In this document: positions 8,152-16,853 of the stretch, in pieces
How positions within the stretch are numbered: position 1 is the stretch's first letter
How the letters are laid out: the number at the start of each line of letters is the position of its first letter
Assembly (NCBI GenBank): GCA_040221175.1
Contig: JAVJVK010000019.1
Location: 494,495-558,494, forward strand
Length of the DNA: 64,000 nucleotides
DNA from: Phycisphaerales bacterium
Lineage (GTDB): Bacteria > Planctomycetota > Phycisphaerae > Phycisphaerales > UBA1924
Direction: 5' to 3'
The notes under the pieces: generated by a model
Databases searched by the model: none
What the model saw: only the letters and a program-made list of their open reading frames with translations
What the model was told of the DNA's origin: nothing
Program-made: the position numbers and the translations under genes

Positions 8152-8310
8152 TGATGCCGGGCCACCGCCGCCACCAACGCCCTTGAGCACCAGGCCGACA
8201 TCGCCTACGTCCAGATGTGGCTCGGGCATGCCTCGATCGCCACGACCAAGTTGTATGACCAGAGGCGGTCGGGCGACAGGACTCGCCGACGCATGAGGTC
8301 GGGGCGACGG
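8152..8310 (+). pseudogene. Decayed 3' end of a tyrosine recombinase (copy B)
   Basis: One frame reads RATAATNALEHQADIAYV then MWLGHASIATTKLYDQR. These are the arginine of the H-x-x-R box, the LGH histidine and the nucleophile tyrosine of a tyrosine recombinase. An in-frame TGA lies immediately before this and an alternate frame holds the HDA of the expected HSxRATA motif. After DQRRSGDR the tail DSPTHEVG is only readable in another frame. The upstream catalytic domain is missing. Same orientation as copy A at 4832. Confidence 0.72.
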
Positions 8311-8333
8311 ACCGCATTCCAAGCGGTTCAGGC

Positions 8334-9602
8334 CTATTCCTCCATCGATACATGAATCTCGAAGATCTCCGGACCCCACGCTAACCAGACCATCTCGATA
8401 CCGTCACGTGTCCCCATGCTGACAACCTGTGGAAGCGCATCGACGAACGCGCTCGACCGAAGGTCAATGCTTCCTACATCCCTTTCACTCGTAGCGAGGA
8501 TCACGCTTGCAATCGTGGAGGGATGGTTCGCATCGGGAGTCTCGGCTCGAAGGCTGTATTCTCGGCCCCCAAGAACAAGCGGCGCTCCCTCGCGGTACCG
8601 AGCCTCTTGCCCGTGGATTTGCTTCGCACCAACAATCGCGGCATCGTCGTCAAGACTGATCTGCCAATAGGTGCTCATACTGTCAATTACCACGTTGGCC
8701 ACGATCGCTCGCTCGCGCGCGTCCGTCGCTCTCGAACTCCATATTGACAGAACGCGTGGAGCTTTGGCGGTCTCGGGCAGTTCTAGCAGTTCAGAAAACT
8801 TCCACTTCTGGATAGGGACACCTTTTGCGGTCATTCGAACGATTTCATCTCCGGCCGCCACGATGGCGACCGTCCCGGCGGCGCCTCCGCTCAAACACGT
8901 CGCCCTGCTTGAACTGAGCAACGGTCCGGGAACTTGCTGGCGACCCACGATCTCGGCCCTGGCATCCAGGATGATTGCTTCGTGGGTCGGAAAGCCGCTG
9001 GCCACGATGATCCCGAGGTCTTCATGCATATTCGCCGTGGTCAGCAACATCATATCGAAGAACTCGGACTCTTCTTCGAGTGGTTCGCGACTCCGATATA
9101 AAGACCAGAGGTATGAGCCGTCGTGATCCACTGCATCAATACTCGTTGTGAACTGATAACTGTCCCATCGCACAAACTCCAGAAACTCGTCGTCATCGAG
9201 CTGAGTCGGCTTGACCTTTCGAAACGGGCTCGGCCGAAGACTCTGTCGATCCACTTCGGCCGGCCACCAATCGAAATCGACGGAGCGGAGCACGCGCTTC
9301 TGCCCGTCGATCTCAACGGCGCCAAGGGGTCCCACAACGAGAACAGAGCCGCGGTCCGTTCGATGCATGTGACTGACCATGGTGATGTTCTGGAATGGCC
9401 CCGCCGTTGCAACATGGCGCACGACGGGCTGCGGGCTCTCCTCACCCGGTGAAATGAGTCTGGATTGCGACCGACGATCCGTGGGCACAGTTGCGTCCTG
9501 GTTGCACGGTCGATGTGCCATCCCGTGGCATGCGAACCAGCCACTGAAGAGAGCAGCGAAGCACGTCGATCTGGTCATTCGCCGAAACTGATGTGGTGAC
9601 AT
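8334..9602 (-). CDS. Hypothetical secreted protein, less GC-rich than its neighbours
   Basis: 422 residues from the ATG at 9602; an ATG at 9578 (MTRSTCFAALFSGWF) is equally plausible and gives a cleaner signal peptide with the hydrophobic core CFAALFSGWFACHGMA. The mature part has many Asp/Glu and regularly spaced strands such as SVLVVGPLGAVEID, GIIVASGFPTHEAIIL and GTVAIVAAGDEIVRM, reminiscent of a beta-propeller, but I recognise no family. Third-position GC is visibly weaker than in surrounding genes, suggesting recent acquisition or relaxed selection. It lies immediately downstream of integrase relic B on the opposite strand. No operon partner. Confidence 0.65.
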   Translation of the reverse strand: MSPHQFRRMTRSTCFAALFSGWFACHGMAHRPCNQDATVPTDRRSQSRLISPGEESPQPVVRHVATAGPFQNITMVSHMHRTDRGSVLVVGPLGAVEIDGQKRVLRSVDFDWWPAEVDRQSLRPSPFRKVKPTQLDDDEFLEFVRWDSYQFTTSIDAVDHDGSYLWSLYRSREPLEEESEFFDMMLLTTANMHEDLGIIVASGFPTHEAIILDARAEIVGRQQVPGPLLSSSRATCLSGGAAGTVAIVAAGDEIVRMTAKGVPIQKWKFSELLELPETAKAPRVLSIWSSRATDARERAIVANVVIDSMSTYWQISLDDDAAIVGAKQIHGQEARYREGAPLVLGGREYSLRAETPDANHPSTIASVILATSERDVGSIDLRSSAFVDALPQVVSMGTRDGIEMVWLAWGPEIFEIHVSMEE

Positions 9603-10180
9603 GGACTTGATCTCACGCGATTCCCCGGCAGCGGCAATGCGGCCGGCGCTGGCAACTGGATCGTCCCCAGGCCTCGGGGGGCCGCGGCTTCTGGTCGAGC
9701 ACGAACAACTGCCAACACATTGCGGCTACGTACGTCATAGGCGATGTTGGCGTCGGTCGTCACACCGCCGTCAGCCGAGTCCGCGGCCGCGCATGACCAC
9801 CGACTCTACGCCGCTGGCCCAGCCGGGGTTTCCCGAAGCAACCGCGCCCCCGTGACGCGGCCCGTGGCCACTCGGCCGCCCAACAAGGGGCCCCGACGGC
9901 CCCACGAGCCCGGTCGAGCCCGCGACGGCGGCCGTGGCGGATCCTTCGACGGCGTCGGTTCCAGGGACCGGGCCCGGGCCCGCCCGCCCGCAATGCAGCG
10001 CATCGTGCCCACGCTCCTGGGGCACGATGCGATGGCGTCGGGGCGGGCGGTGGCGACTGGTGGCACCGGTATGCCCCCACGCGGCACGGATCCGCTGGAG
10101 CGGGGCCCCGGGAACGCCGATGCCCGTTCGAGCACCGGCGGCGGCGTGGCCCGCGGCCCCGGCACGGGAGGAATCGCGCC
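9603..10180. other. 578-bp intergenic region without a supported gene
   Basis: Both strands carry only short overlapping open frames with poor codon bias. On the minus strand around 9700-9800 a frame reads AADSADGGVTTDANIAYDV, vaguely like a decayed DGGVT-type EF-hand tag, but it lacks a start and a body. The region also holds the perfect inverted repeat at 9999-10031 and, at its end, the ribosome site (GGGAGGA) of the next gene. Confidence 0.5.
9999..10031. repeat. Perfect 12-bp inverted repeat, 9-nt loop
   Basis: CGCATCGTGCCC at 9999-10010 and GGGCACGATGCG at 10020-10031 are exact reverse complements around ACGCTCCTG. It lies about 150 bp upstream of the FN3-like gene and has no T-run on either side. 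It could be an operator or a processed hairpin. Confidence 0.6.
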
Positions 10181-10966
10181 ATGGCCCGTCGGGCGAGCAA
10201 GCGGCAGGAGACGTTCATCCAGGACATCGCGACCATGCTCGCCCACTGGCAGGCGGTCGACCCGATGAGCTTCGGCCTGGACGAGGCCCGCGTGCAGGCC
10301 CTGGTGGAACGCTACGAGGCCGCCCGCGACGCGCTGCGCAAGGCCCAAAAGGCCCGCGACGTCGCCAAAGCGCGCACGCTCACCAAGCGCCAGCGCATTG
10401 CCGAGCTGCGCCGCGAGTTCGCCGGGCTCAGCGAGATCATCGACGGCGTGGCCAAGACCACGGGCGACAAGGGCGTCTACGCGCGGGCCCGCATGGCGCC
10501 GCCCGGGACGCGCACGCCCCTGCCGGCGCCGCCCCCGCCGCGCGCATTCGAGCACGCGCTGCGCAACGACGGGTCGATCGAGGTCCGGTTCGAGATCGAC
10601 GACGAGGGCCGCGGCTCGCTGGTGTACGAGGTGGAGCGCCAGCTCGTGCCCATCGACCGGCCGGACGATCACGATCCACCCTTCGAGCCTCCCTACCAAC
10701 CCCTGATGGTGGTGTCGGCCAGGCGCTTCATCGACGACGAGGTCCCCGAGGGCCTGCGGCTGGTACGCTACCGCGTGCGCGCCCTGCGCAGCAACGGCGG
10801 CCGCAGCGACTGGGCCCAGGGGAGCGCCGTGTTCTTCGGCACGCAGAAGCGCTCGGGCGGGCGGGCGGCGCAGGACGTGCAGGCCAAGCCGCAGCCAACG
10901 GCCCCCACGCCCGCCACCCCCACTTGCGCCACCGCCGCCACCCCAGCCGCCGCGGCGACGCCCTAG
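10181..10966 (+). CDS. Coiled-coil plus fibronectin-III-like protein, paralogue 1
   Basis: 261 residues. Residues ~1-95 are charged and helical (ARRASKRQETFIQD, then Lys/Arg/Ala-rich RKAQKARDVAKA). A conserved GVYARARMAPP segment near residue 105 leads into a Pro-rich linker and a beta-sandwich of FN3 type (res ~120-225) with SLVYEVERQ, SARRFIDDEVP and YRVRALRSNGGRSDWAQ. The tail is Thr/Pro/Ala-rich. Paralogue 2 at 63025-63795 has the same layout (KGVYSAAGIDPP, LLYEVQRQ, DKRFLDDGVP, YRVRAMRATG). No signal peptide, so cytosolic. I know this architecture as a family common in planctomycetes but without a known role. GGGAGGA lies about 8 nt before the ATG. Confidence 0.8.
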   Translation: MARRASKRQETFIQDIATMLAHWQAVDPMSFGLDEARVQALVERYEAARDALRKAQKARDVAKARTLTKRQRIAELRREFAGLSEIIDGVAKTTGDKGVYARARMAPPGTRTPLPAPPPPRAFEHALRNDGSIEVRFEIDDEGRGSLVYEVERQLVPIDRPDDHDPPFEPPYQPLMVVSARRFIDDEVPEGLRLVRYRVRALRSNGGRSDWAQGSAVFFGTQKRSGGRAAQDVQAKPQPTAPTPATPTCATAATPAAAATP

Positions 10967-11075
10967 CGCCCCACCGCGCCTTATGGCCGCGTTCATGGCG
11001 GCGCGTCCGGCGGGCCGACACAAGGGTGCCATTCCCCCCACCCCCCCGCACCGCACACAACCAGGAGCGCCCGCC

Positions 11076-13166
11076 ATGCGTCCACGCCCTTATCCGACGA
11101 TCGCACCCGCGTCTGTGCTGTGCGTCGCGCTGCTGGCGGCGACCGGTCCGGCCGTCGCGCAGCCCGAACGCACCCACGCCGGCGGCGCGGCCTGCGAGGC
11201 CGCCGCGACCTTCGCCTGGCCCCAGGCCGAACCCCGGCGGGCGACCGACCTGGAGCGAATGGGGCGCTACGTGCTGGCGAGCGGCCCGGGCATGGCGGTG
11301 TACGACGCCAGCGACCCGGCGCGGCCCGAGCTGATCGCCACCTTCGAGCCCGAGGGCATGCCCACGGTCGATCGCATCGAGGTCGTTGGCGGCGTGGCCT
11401 GGCTGGCCGACGACACAACGTTGGTGGCCGTCGACGCCACCGACCCCTCGTCCATGCGCGAGCTCCACCGCTTCGAGCCCGGCTGGACCATCACCGGGCT
11501 GGCCTCGGGCCGGGGCGTGGAGGGCGGGGGCATCCTCGCGGTGACGATGCTCGACTCGCTGCTGCACCTGTACGACGTGGGCGACCCGACCAACCCCATC
11601 GAGGGCGTCAGCTCGGGCATCGGCGGCGGCTCGCTGCACTTCGCGTTCATGGGCAGCGTGCTCGTGGGCGTCAACCGCGATGGCCTGACCACGCGGTGGG
11701 TGCCCGACGCCAACACCTACCGGCGGCTGGGGCACGTCCGCCTGCCCGACAACGCCATGGGGCTCTCGGTGGCCGGCACGACCGCATTGGTGCCCTGCCG
11801 GAACGTCGGCCTGGTGGCCTTCGACCTGCGCGACCCGGCCAACCCGCGCGAAGCCGGCCGCCGCGCCGACCTGGTGCCACAGGCGGTGGCCAGCCTGGGC
11901 TCGCTCGCGGTCGTCGCCGCGTTCGACGCCGACGAGGCCGTCATCGGCCGGCCCAACACCATCGTGCGCGTGCTGGATGCGCGCGATCCGGACGATCTGA
12001 CTGACGTGCGGGCCTACATCACCGGCTTCGCGTCCGACGCGGTCTTGCTCGGCCGCCACGCCGTGCTGGCAGGCGACCGGTCGCTGCTGGCCGTCGACCT
12101 GGCGCGCCCCGTCGTCGATTCGCGGCTCGGGCTCGTGCGGATCGAGCCGCGGCCGGCGGTGCTTGCGGCGCACGAATCGCACGCGTACGCCGCGCGCAAC
12201 GCCGTCCTGACCGTGCTGGACGTCACCGACCCGACCGACCCGCGGGCCATCGCCACGCGCCAGGCCGGCGCTCGGATCACGGGCTTGTGGCGCGAGGACG
12301 ATCTGCTCGTGCTGGCGACCGAGGAGGGCGTGGAATCGTGGTCGCTCGCCGAGCCGGCGGCGCCCGCGTTCGTTTCCGGGCAAGCGCTGCCCTGGCCCGT
12401 GCTGGACGCCTCGATCGATGGCGCGGTGCTGGCCATCGCGGTGCCGTGCCCCCAGGGCTTGATCCTGCTGGACATCGCCGACCCGGCCAGTCCCCGCGTG
12501 CTCGGGCCGGCCGCGTTCGCCCGCTGCCCATTCCGGCTGGACGCAGAGGGTTCGCTGATCGCATCGGCCGAGCGCGAGGGATCGACGGTGGCGTTCACCG
12601 ACGTGTCGGATGCCATCCGACCGCGCGAACTGGGCGAGTACGACGCCGGCGCGGTGGTGCGCGACGTGCTGCTGGCCGATGGACTGGCGTACGTGCTGGC
12701 CGGCGGGCGTGTACGCGTCTTGGACGTCACCGATCCGGCGCACCCGGTCCTCCTGGGCCAGGGCGAGGGCGCCCTGGACGAACCGGGCATGCTCGTGCTG
12801 CGAGACGAGGTGCTGGTGATCGAGACGGCCGACCGAGTCCGGCTGGTCGACGTGGGCGAGCCCGCCCGACCGCTGGAACTGGGCAGCCTCTACCAGACCG
12901 ACGTGCGCGCCGTGGCCTTCACGGCCGACGAGTTGCTCGTCGCCGCCGGGCGCAGCGCCGGCTTCGTGCGTGTGCATGGTCTTTCGGCGTGCCGGCCGTG
13001 CCCGGGAGACCTCGATGGCGATGGCGCCGCGACGGTGCTGGACTACCTCGAGTTCACCAACCGCTTCCTCGCCGGCGATCCCGGGGCCGACTACGACGCG
13101 GATGGCGTGCTGACGGTCGTCGACTTTCTCGCCTTCGAGCGGGCCTTCGCCGCCGGCTGCGACTAG
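11076..13166 (+). CDS. Secreted LVIVD-repeat beta-propeller protein with DxDGDG tag
   Basis: 696 residues. A signal peptide (hydrophobic ASVLCVALLAATGPAVAQ) is followed by ~600 residues of repeats of the form LDVTDPTDPRAIA or YDASDPARPELIA, the LVIVD repeat that folds as a beta-propeller and is common in cell-surface proteins. The final ~58 residues hold two DxDGDG-like loops (DLDGDGAATVLDYL and DYDADGVLTVVDFL) flanked by cysteines (CRPCPGD...AAGCD), the same tag as in the 5200-7668 product. It is probably exported and surface-associated. The start is the ATG before RPRPYPTIAP, preceded by CAGGAG. It converges with the hydrolase gene, overlapping by 4 bases. Confidence 0.86.
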   Translation: MRPRPYPTIAPASVLCVALLAATGPAVAQPERTHAGGAACEAAATFAWPQAEPRRATDLERMGRYVLASGPGMAVYDASDPARPELIATFEPEGMPTVDRIEVVGGVAWLADDTTLVAVDATDPSSMRELHRFEPGWTITGLASGRGVEGGGILAVTMLDSLLHLYDVGDPTNPIEGVSSGIGGGSLHFAFMGSVLVGVNRDGLTTRWVPDANTYRRLGHVRLPDNAMGLSVAGTTALVPCRNVGLVAFDLRDPANPREAGRRADLVPQAVASLGSLAVVAAFDADEAVIGRPNTIVRVLDARDPDDLTDVRAYITGFASDAVLLGRHAVLAGDRSLLAVDLARPVVDSRLGLVRIEPRPAVLAAHESHAYAARNAVLTVLDVTDPTDPRAIATRQAGARITGLWREDDLLVLATEEGVESWSLAEPAAPAFVSGQALPWPVLDASIDGAVLAIAVPCPQGLILLDIADPASPRVLGPAAFARCPFRLDAEGSLIASAEREGSTVAFTDVSDAIRPRELGEYDAGAVVRDVLLADGLAYVLAGGRVRVLDVTDPAHPVLLGQGEGALDEPGMLVLRDEVLVIETADRVRLVDVGEPARPLELGSLYQTDVRAVAFTADELLVAAGRSAGFVRVHGLSACRPCPGDLDGDGAATVLDYLEFTNRFLAGDPGADYDADGVLTVVDFLAFERAFAAGCD

Positions 13167-13948
13167 GGCGCCGGCTCGGACGAGAGCACCCGCCCCGCCC
13201 AGGCCGCCAGCACGCCGGCGACCATCTCGGCATCGGCCTTGTCCGTCAGCAGGTGGTCGGCCTGATCCAGGCTCACGAAGCTCTTGGGATGCCTGGCCCA
13301 GCCGTAGATGGTGGCGGCGTTGTCGATGCCCACGATGCGGTCGACCGGCGAGTGGAAGATCATCAGGGCGCGTCGCAGGTTCGCGATCGTGCGCTCTGGG
13401 TCCTGACGCTGCAGGTCGTCGACCAGTGCCGCGCCCACGCGGAACGGGCGGCCGCCGATGCTGACCTCGGCCGAGCCATCGCGGCGGATCTCGTCGAGCC
13501 CGGCGCTGAACAGGTGGGTGACGTGCTCGGGGTCGGCCGGGGCGCCGATCGTCGCCACGGCCCGCACGCTCGAGATCGCTTCACCGCCCGCACCGGCCAG
13601 TGCAAGCACCGCGGCGCCGCCAAGGCTGTGGCCGATGAGCAGGCCCGGCGGCCGCCGATTGTCGCCCAGCCACGCGCAGGCGGCTCGCAGATCGGCGATG
13701 TTGCCCGTGAACGTGGACTCGGCGAACGCCCCCTCGCTCTGGCCGAGCCCGGTGAAATCGACCCGCAGCACGCCGATGCCGCGGTCGGCCAGCGCCCTGG
13801 ACACCCGCGATGCGGCGATCGAGTCTTTTGAGCACGTGAAGCAGTGGGCAAAGAGCGCGTAGGCGGACGCATCGGCCTCGGGCTCGTCGAGCCTGGCCGC
13901 CAGCGCGTGGCCGCCGGGACATTCGATCGTGTGGCTGGTGGTGGGCAT
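13163..13948 (-). CDS. Alpha/beta hydrolase (OsmC-associated subfamily)
   Basis: 261 residues, the usual size for a single alpha/beta-hydrolase domain. Visible features are the oxyanion-region FAHCFTCSKD, the RVDFTGLGQSEG strand and loop, the nucleophile elbow GHSLGG (serine nucleophile), and a late DQADHLL loop carrying the catalytic His; HSPVDRIV supplies a candidate acid. The FAHCFTCSKD and FTGLGxSEG motifs are characteristic of the hydrolase half of hydrolase-OsmC fusion proteins; here the OsmC half is absent. Cytosolic, substrate unknown. A strong GGAGGA is placed 6 nt before the ATG. Confidence 0.86.
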   Translation of the reverse strand: MPTTSHTIECPGGHALAARLDEPEADASAYALFAHCFTCSKDSIAASRVSRALADRGIGVLRVDFTGLGQSEGAFAESTFTGNIADLRAACAWLGDNRRPPGLLIGHSLGGAAVLALAGAGGEAISSVRAVATIGAPADPEHVTHLFSAGLDEIRRDGSAEVSIGGRPFRVGAALVDDLQRQDPERTIANLRRALMIFHSPVDRIVGIDNAATIYGWARHPKSFVSLDQADHLLTDKADAEMVAGVLAAWAGRVLSSEPAP

Positions 13949-14002
13949 GTAGCTTCCTCCAACAATCCGGACTGGAACAACGCGGGGCCGGCCCAACCGG
14001 GC

Positions 14003-16753
14003 TCAGCGGGGCGTTGTTCCCCCGCCGCCGGGAGCCGCTGGCGACCGACCCATCATCGCCGCGTAGCCCACGCCCGCGCCCAGCAGGATGAGCCCAACCA
14101 CCGCCGAGCCGATGATGCGCGTCAGGCCGTCGAGGGCGGCCATGTCCAGCAGCACGGCCTTCGAAGCCGTCACGCCCAGCAGCGCGAGCCCCGCCCAGCG
14201 CACGCCGGCGGCGCCGAGGCGCACGCCCAGGGCGATCGTGGCCACGGCGTAGAGCGCCCACCAGACGCTGAGCGCCGCGTCCGGCGCGGCCTCGCCGGCA
14301 ACGCCCATCCATTGAACCGCCCGGTAGGCCTCCGACGAGCTCATCGCCAGCCCCAGCACGCCCGCGGCCACGAACACCGCCAGGCGCAGGGCCGCGCGCA
14401 CCTCGGCCTGGTTCCAGGGCACGCCCTCGACCACGGCCGCGCGCTTCAACCGCCAGCCGACCGCCAGCATGCTCGCGATGATGAGCAACGACGTGAGGAT
14501 CGCCCGGTGCAGCAACGGCGCCGCGTCGATGGCTTCCCAGTCCGTCACCGCGCGCTGGCCGATCCACAAGGCGCCCATCGCGAGCGTTGCGCCCGCGGCC
14601 AGCGTCGGCAGCAACCAGCCCCGCAGCGCGCGAACATCCGCCGCGACCAGCACGCTCAGGGCCACCAGCAGCAGCGTCCAGCAGAGCATGAGCGTGGCCA
14701 TCGGCGTCCCGTCGCCCACGAACATCGCCGCGAACGCCAGCACCGCCACGCCTGCGCCGGCCATCCTCGCCAGCGGCGCGAGCCGTGGAAGCGCGCTGGC
14801 GACGACCCACATCACCGCGACCACCAGCAGCGCCCAGGACGCGTCGGTCCACGAGAGCGCCACGTTCGCGGGCAATCGCCGGGCGCCGTGCAGGGCGATC
14901 GCGGCGGCAATGCCAGTCGTCACTGTGCCAACGCCAAGCAGGACGAGCGACGCCAACCGCAGGTCGGCGCGCCCGATGGCCACCGCCAAGTACGCCGCCC
15001 CCACCGCCAGCACGGCCCACGCAGCGCCCAGCGGCAGCCCCTCGCTGCCCGGCCCGATGAACGCGAGCGCGACCGTGGCTAGGGCTATAACCGCCGTCGC
15101 GTGCCGATACGGCGAGCGGCGCAGCATCACCGCCGCGGCCGTGACGGTGCCCGCCACGATCGCCATCTGGGCCGACCACGAGCCGAAGCGAAGCCCCATC
15201 GCCCCGATGGTTTCGAGCGCGCCGTCGGCGTGCAGGTACACGGCGTTGCCCAGGTCGAACGTCACCAGCCGGGCGAAGCCGAAGCCCATGAACAGCAGCC
15301 CCAGCACGCTAGCCGCGTGGAAGCGCATGCATACGCCGAAGGCGATCGCCGCCAGGCCGACCAGGGCCCAGGTGATGACCTCGGCCGCCCCGCCCAACCC
15401 CACCGCGATCGTGAGCGCGAGCAGGCCCGCCGCGTCGATCGCCAGCGCCGTTGCGAGCGCCGAGCGGGCCGAGGGCACGCGGGCCCACAACCGCCGGCCC
15501 TCGGGCGCGACCACGAACGCGACGATGAGCGAGGCCGCCATCATCGCCGCCGGCACGATCCACTCGCGCCCGGGCGCGTGCTCGAAGACGGCGTAGCCCA
15601 TGAGCAGCACCGCCCACACGGTCACACCAAACACCGAGTTGATCCATCGCGCCTCGGGCGTCCACAGCGTGCGCAGATCGAGCTCGATGGCCGCACCCGG
15701 CTCGCGCTGCACCAGGCCGGCGGTGGATTCCTCGGGCCACGCCACGCTGGGCCGCAGCCGCGCGAAGAACCGTGCCGAGGCGACCAGCTCGGCGATCGTC
15801 ATCGCCCACACGAGGGCCGCGAACACCAGCGGCGACCACAGGCTGTCGTCGATGATCGCCACGCCCCAGAGCGTGCCCAGCGTGGCCGTGCCCCACCAGG
15901 CCAGCCGGCGGATGACGGCGAATCCGCTGCCCTTCCAGCCCGCCAGCGTCAGGCCCATCGCCAGCAATGCCAGCAGGTACGCCGGCAGCGCCACGAACGA
16001 GGGGGAATCCGTTCGCACCACCAGCGGCACCACGAACGCGCCGACCAACGACAGCCCGGCCAGCAAGACACGGTTCGAGAGCGCCCCCAGCAGCACGCCG
16101 GCGAGCGAGGTCAGCGCGAGCAACCCGAAGGCCACCGGCATCGGCATCAGCTCGTAGATCCGCGCCGCGGCCAGGATCGAGCCGAACACGATCGCCAGCC
16201 CCGCCGCACTCACGCCGCTGGAGGCCAGGTCGTTGATCCTGCGGCGGAAGAACTCGCCCACGACGACCAGCGCGATGCCGAACGCCGCGCCGAGCGAGCA
16301 CCGCACCCAGCCGGGCACCTGGTCGACCCAGCCTCGGTCCCAGGCTTCCTTCAAGAAGAAGCCGGCGGCGATGACCAGCACGAGCACGCCGGCCAGCACG
16401 ATGCCCTTGGCCCCCACCAGCCACTCGAGCTCGGAGAGGTTCCACGTGCGCCGCGGTCGCGTTGGCGGCGCTCCGGGCTCGGGTTCTTCTGCGGGCACGG
16501 GCGGTGCGGCCGCCGCCGGGGGCGCATCGTCGCGCGCGGCGGCCGCGGCCATCTTCTTCTCGCGGAGCTCCTCGAAGAGCGGCCTGGCCCTGGGCGCTTC
16601 CGGTTCGGGCTGCTGGGGCTCGGGCTCGGCCGGGGCCGTTGCCTCCGCGGCGAGCTTCGCCTCCAGCGCGTCGAGTCGCTGCTGCATCGCCCGGAGCTGC
16701 GCGCGCAGGTCCGCCAGTTCCCGCTGCGCATCGTCGTGTGGCGGTTCCCCCAT
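14003..16753 (-). CDS. DUF2339 polytopic membrane protein
   Basis: 916 residues. The N-terminus (res ~10-38) is a heptad-like coiled coil (LADLRAQLRAMQQRL), followed by an Ala/Pro-rich linker to residue ~105 and then WLVGAKGIVLAGVLVLVIAAGFFLK-type membrane helices; roughly 25 hydrophobic segments fill the rest. WNLSELEWLVG followed by FFLKEAWDRGW is the hallmark entry of DUF2339. Members are large inner-membrane proteins of unknown biochemical role. The start is the ATG giving MGEPPHDD; no Shine-Dalgarno is present, but TAGACT lies 8 nt upstream. It is divergent from hutH. Confidence 0.88.
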   Translation of the reverse strand: MGEPPHDDAQRELADLRAQLRAMQQRLDALEAKLAAEATAPAEPEPQQPEPEAPRARPLFEELREKKMAAAAARDDAPPAAAAPPVPAEEPEPGAPPTRPRRTWNLSELEWLVGAKGIVLAGVLVLVIAAGFFLKEAWDRGWVDQVPGWVRCSLGAAFGIALVVVGEFFRRRINDLASSGVSAAGLAIVFGSILAAARIYELMPMPVAFGLLALTSLAGVLLGALSNRVLLAGLSLVGAFVVPLVVRTDSPSFVALPAYLLALLAMGLTLAGWKGSGFAVIRRLAWWGTATLGTLWGVAIIDDSLWSPLVFAALVWAMTIAELVASARFFARLRPSVAWPEESTAGLVQREPGAAIELDLRTLWTPEARWINSVFGVTVWAVLLMGYAVFEHAPGREWIVPAAMMAASLIVAFVVAPEGRRLWARVPSARSALATALAIDAAGLLALTIAVGLGGAAEVITWALVGLAAIAFGVCMRFHAASVLGLLFMGFGFARLVTFDLGNAVYLHADGALETIGAMGLRFGSWSAQMAIVAGTVTAAAVMLRRSPYRHATAVIALATVALAFIGPGSEGLPLGAAWAVLAVGAAYLAVAIGRADLRLASLVLLGVGTVTTGIAAAIALHGARRLPANVALSWTDASWALLVVAVMWVVASALPRLAPLARMAGAGVAVLAFAAMFVGDGTPMATLMLCWTLLLVALSVLVAADVRALRGWLLPTLAAGATLAMGALWIGQRAVTDWEAIDAAPLLHRAILTSLLIIASMLAVGWRLKRAAVVEGVPWNQAEVRAALRLAVFVAAGVLGLAMSSSEAYRAVQWMGVAGEAAPDAALSVWWALYAVATIALGVRLGAAGVRWAGLALLGVTASKAVLLDMAALDGLTRIIGSAVVGLILLGAGVGYAAMMGRSPAAPGGGGTTPR

Positions 16754-16761
16754 CGACTGTT

Positions 16762-16767
16762 AGTCTA
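16762..16767 (-). promoter_or_regulatory. Putative leaderless -10 element (TAGACT) of the DUF2339 gene
   Basis: TAGACT on the minus strand, 8 nt before the ATG, inside an AT-richer patch (16759-16780) in an otherwise very GC-rich spacer. TGGACC 17 nt further upstream is a possible weak -35. Confidence 0.4.
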
Positions 16768-16853
16768 CACTTTACTTGTTCGGGGGTCCATCGCCCGTGA
16801 ATTCGCCATCGTCCCGGGCCGTTGCCGTCGGCGGCGGGCCAAGAATCGCCCCC

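Noticed and set aside
9575..9763. A 62-codon minus-strand open frame reading MTTDANIAYDVRS
   Set aside because: It overlaps the start region of the orphan secreted gene, lacks a ribosome site and extends upstream without a start. At most a decayed fragment of a secreted-protein tail.
10728..12977. A 749-codon open frame opposite the LVIVD propeller gene
   Set aside because: Histidine- and Arg-rich composition typical of the antisense frame of a high-GC gene; the plus-strand gene has signal peptide, repeats and tag.
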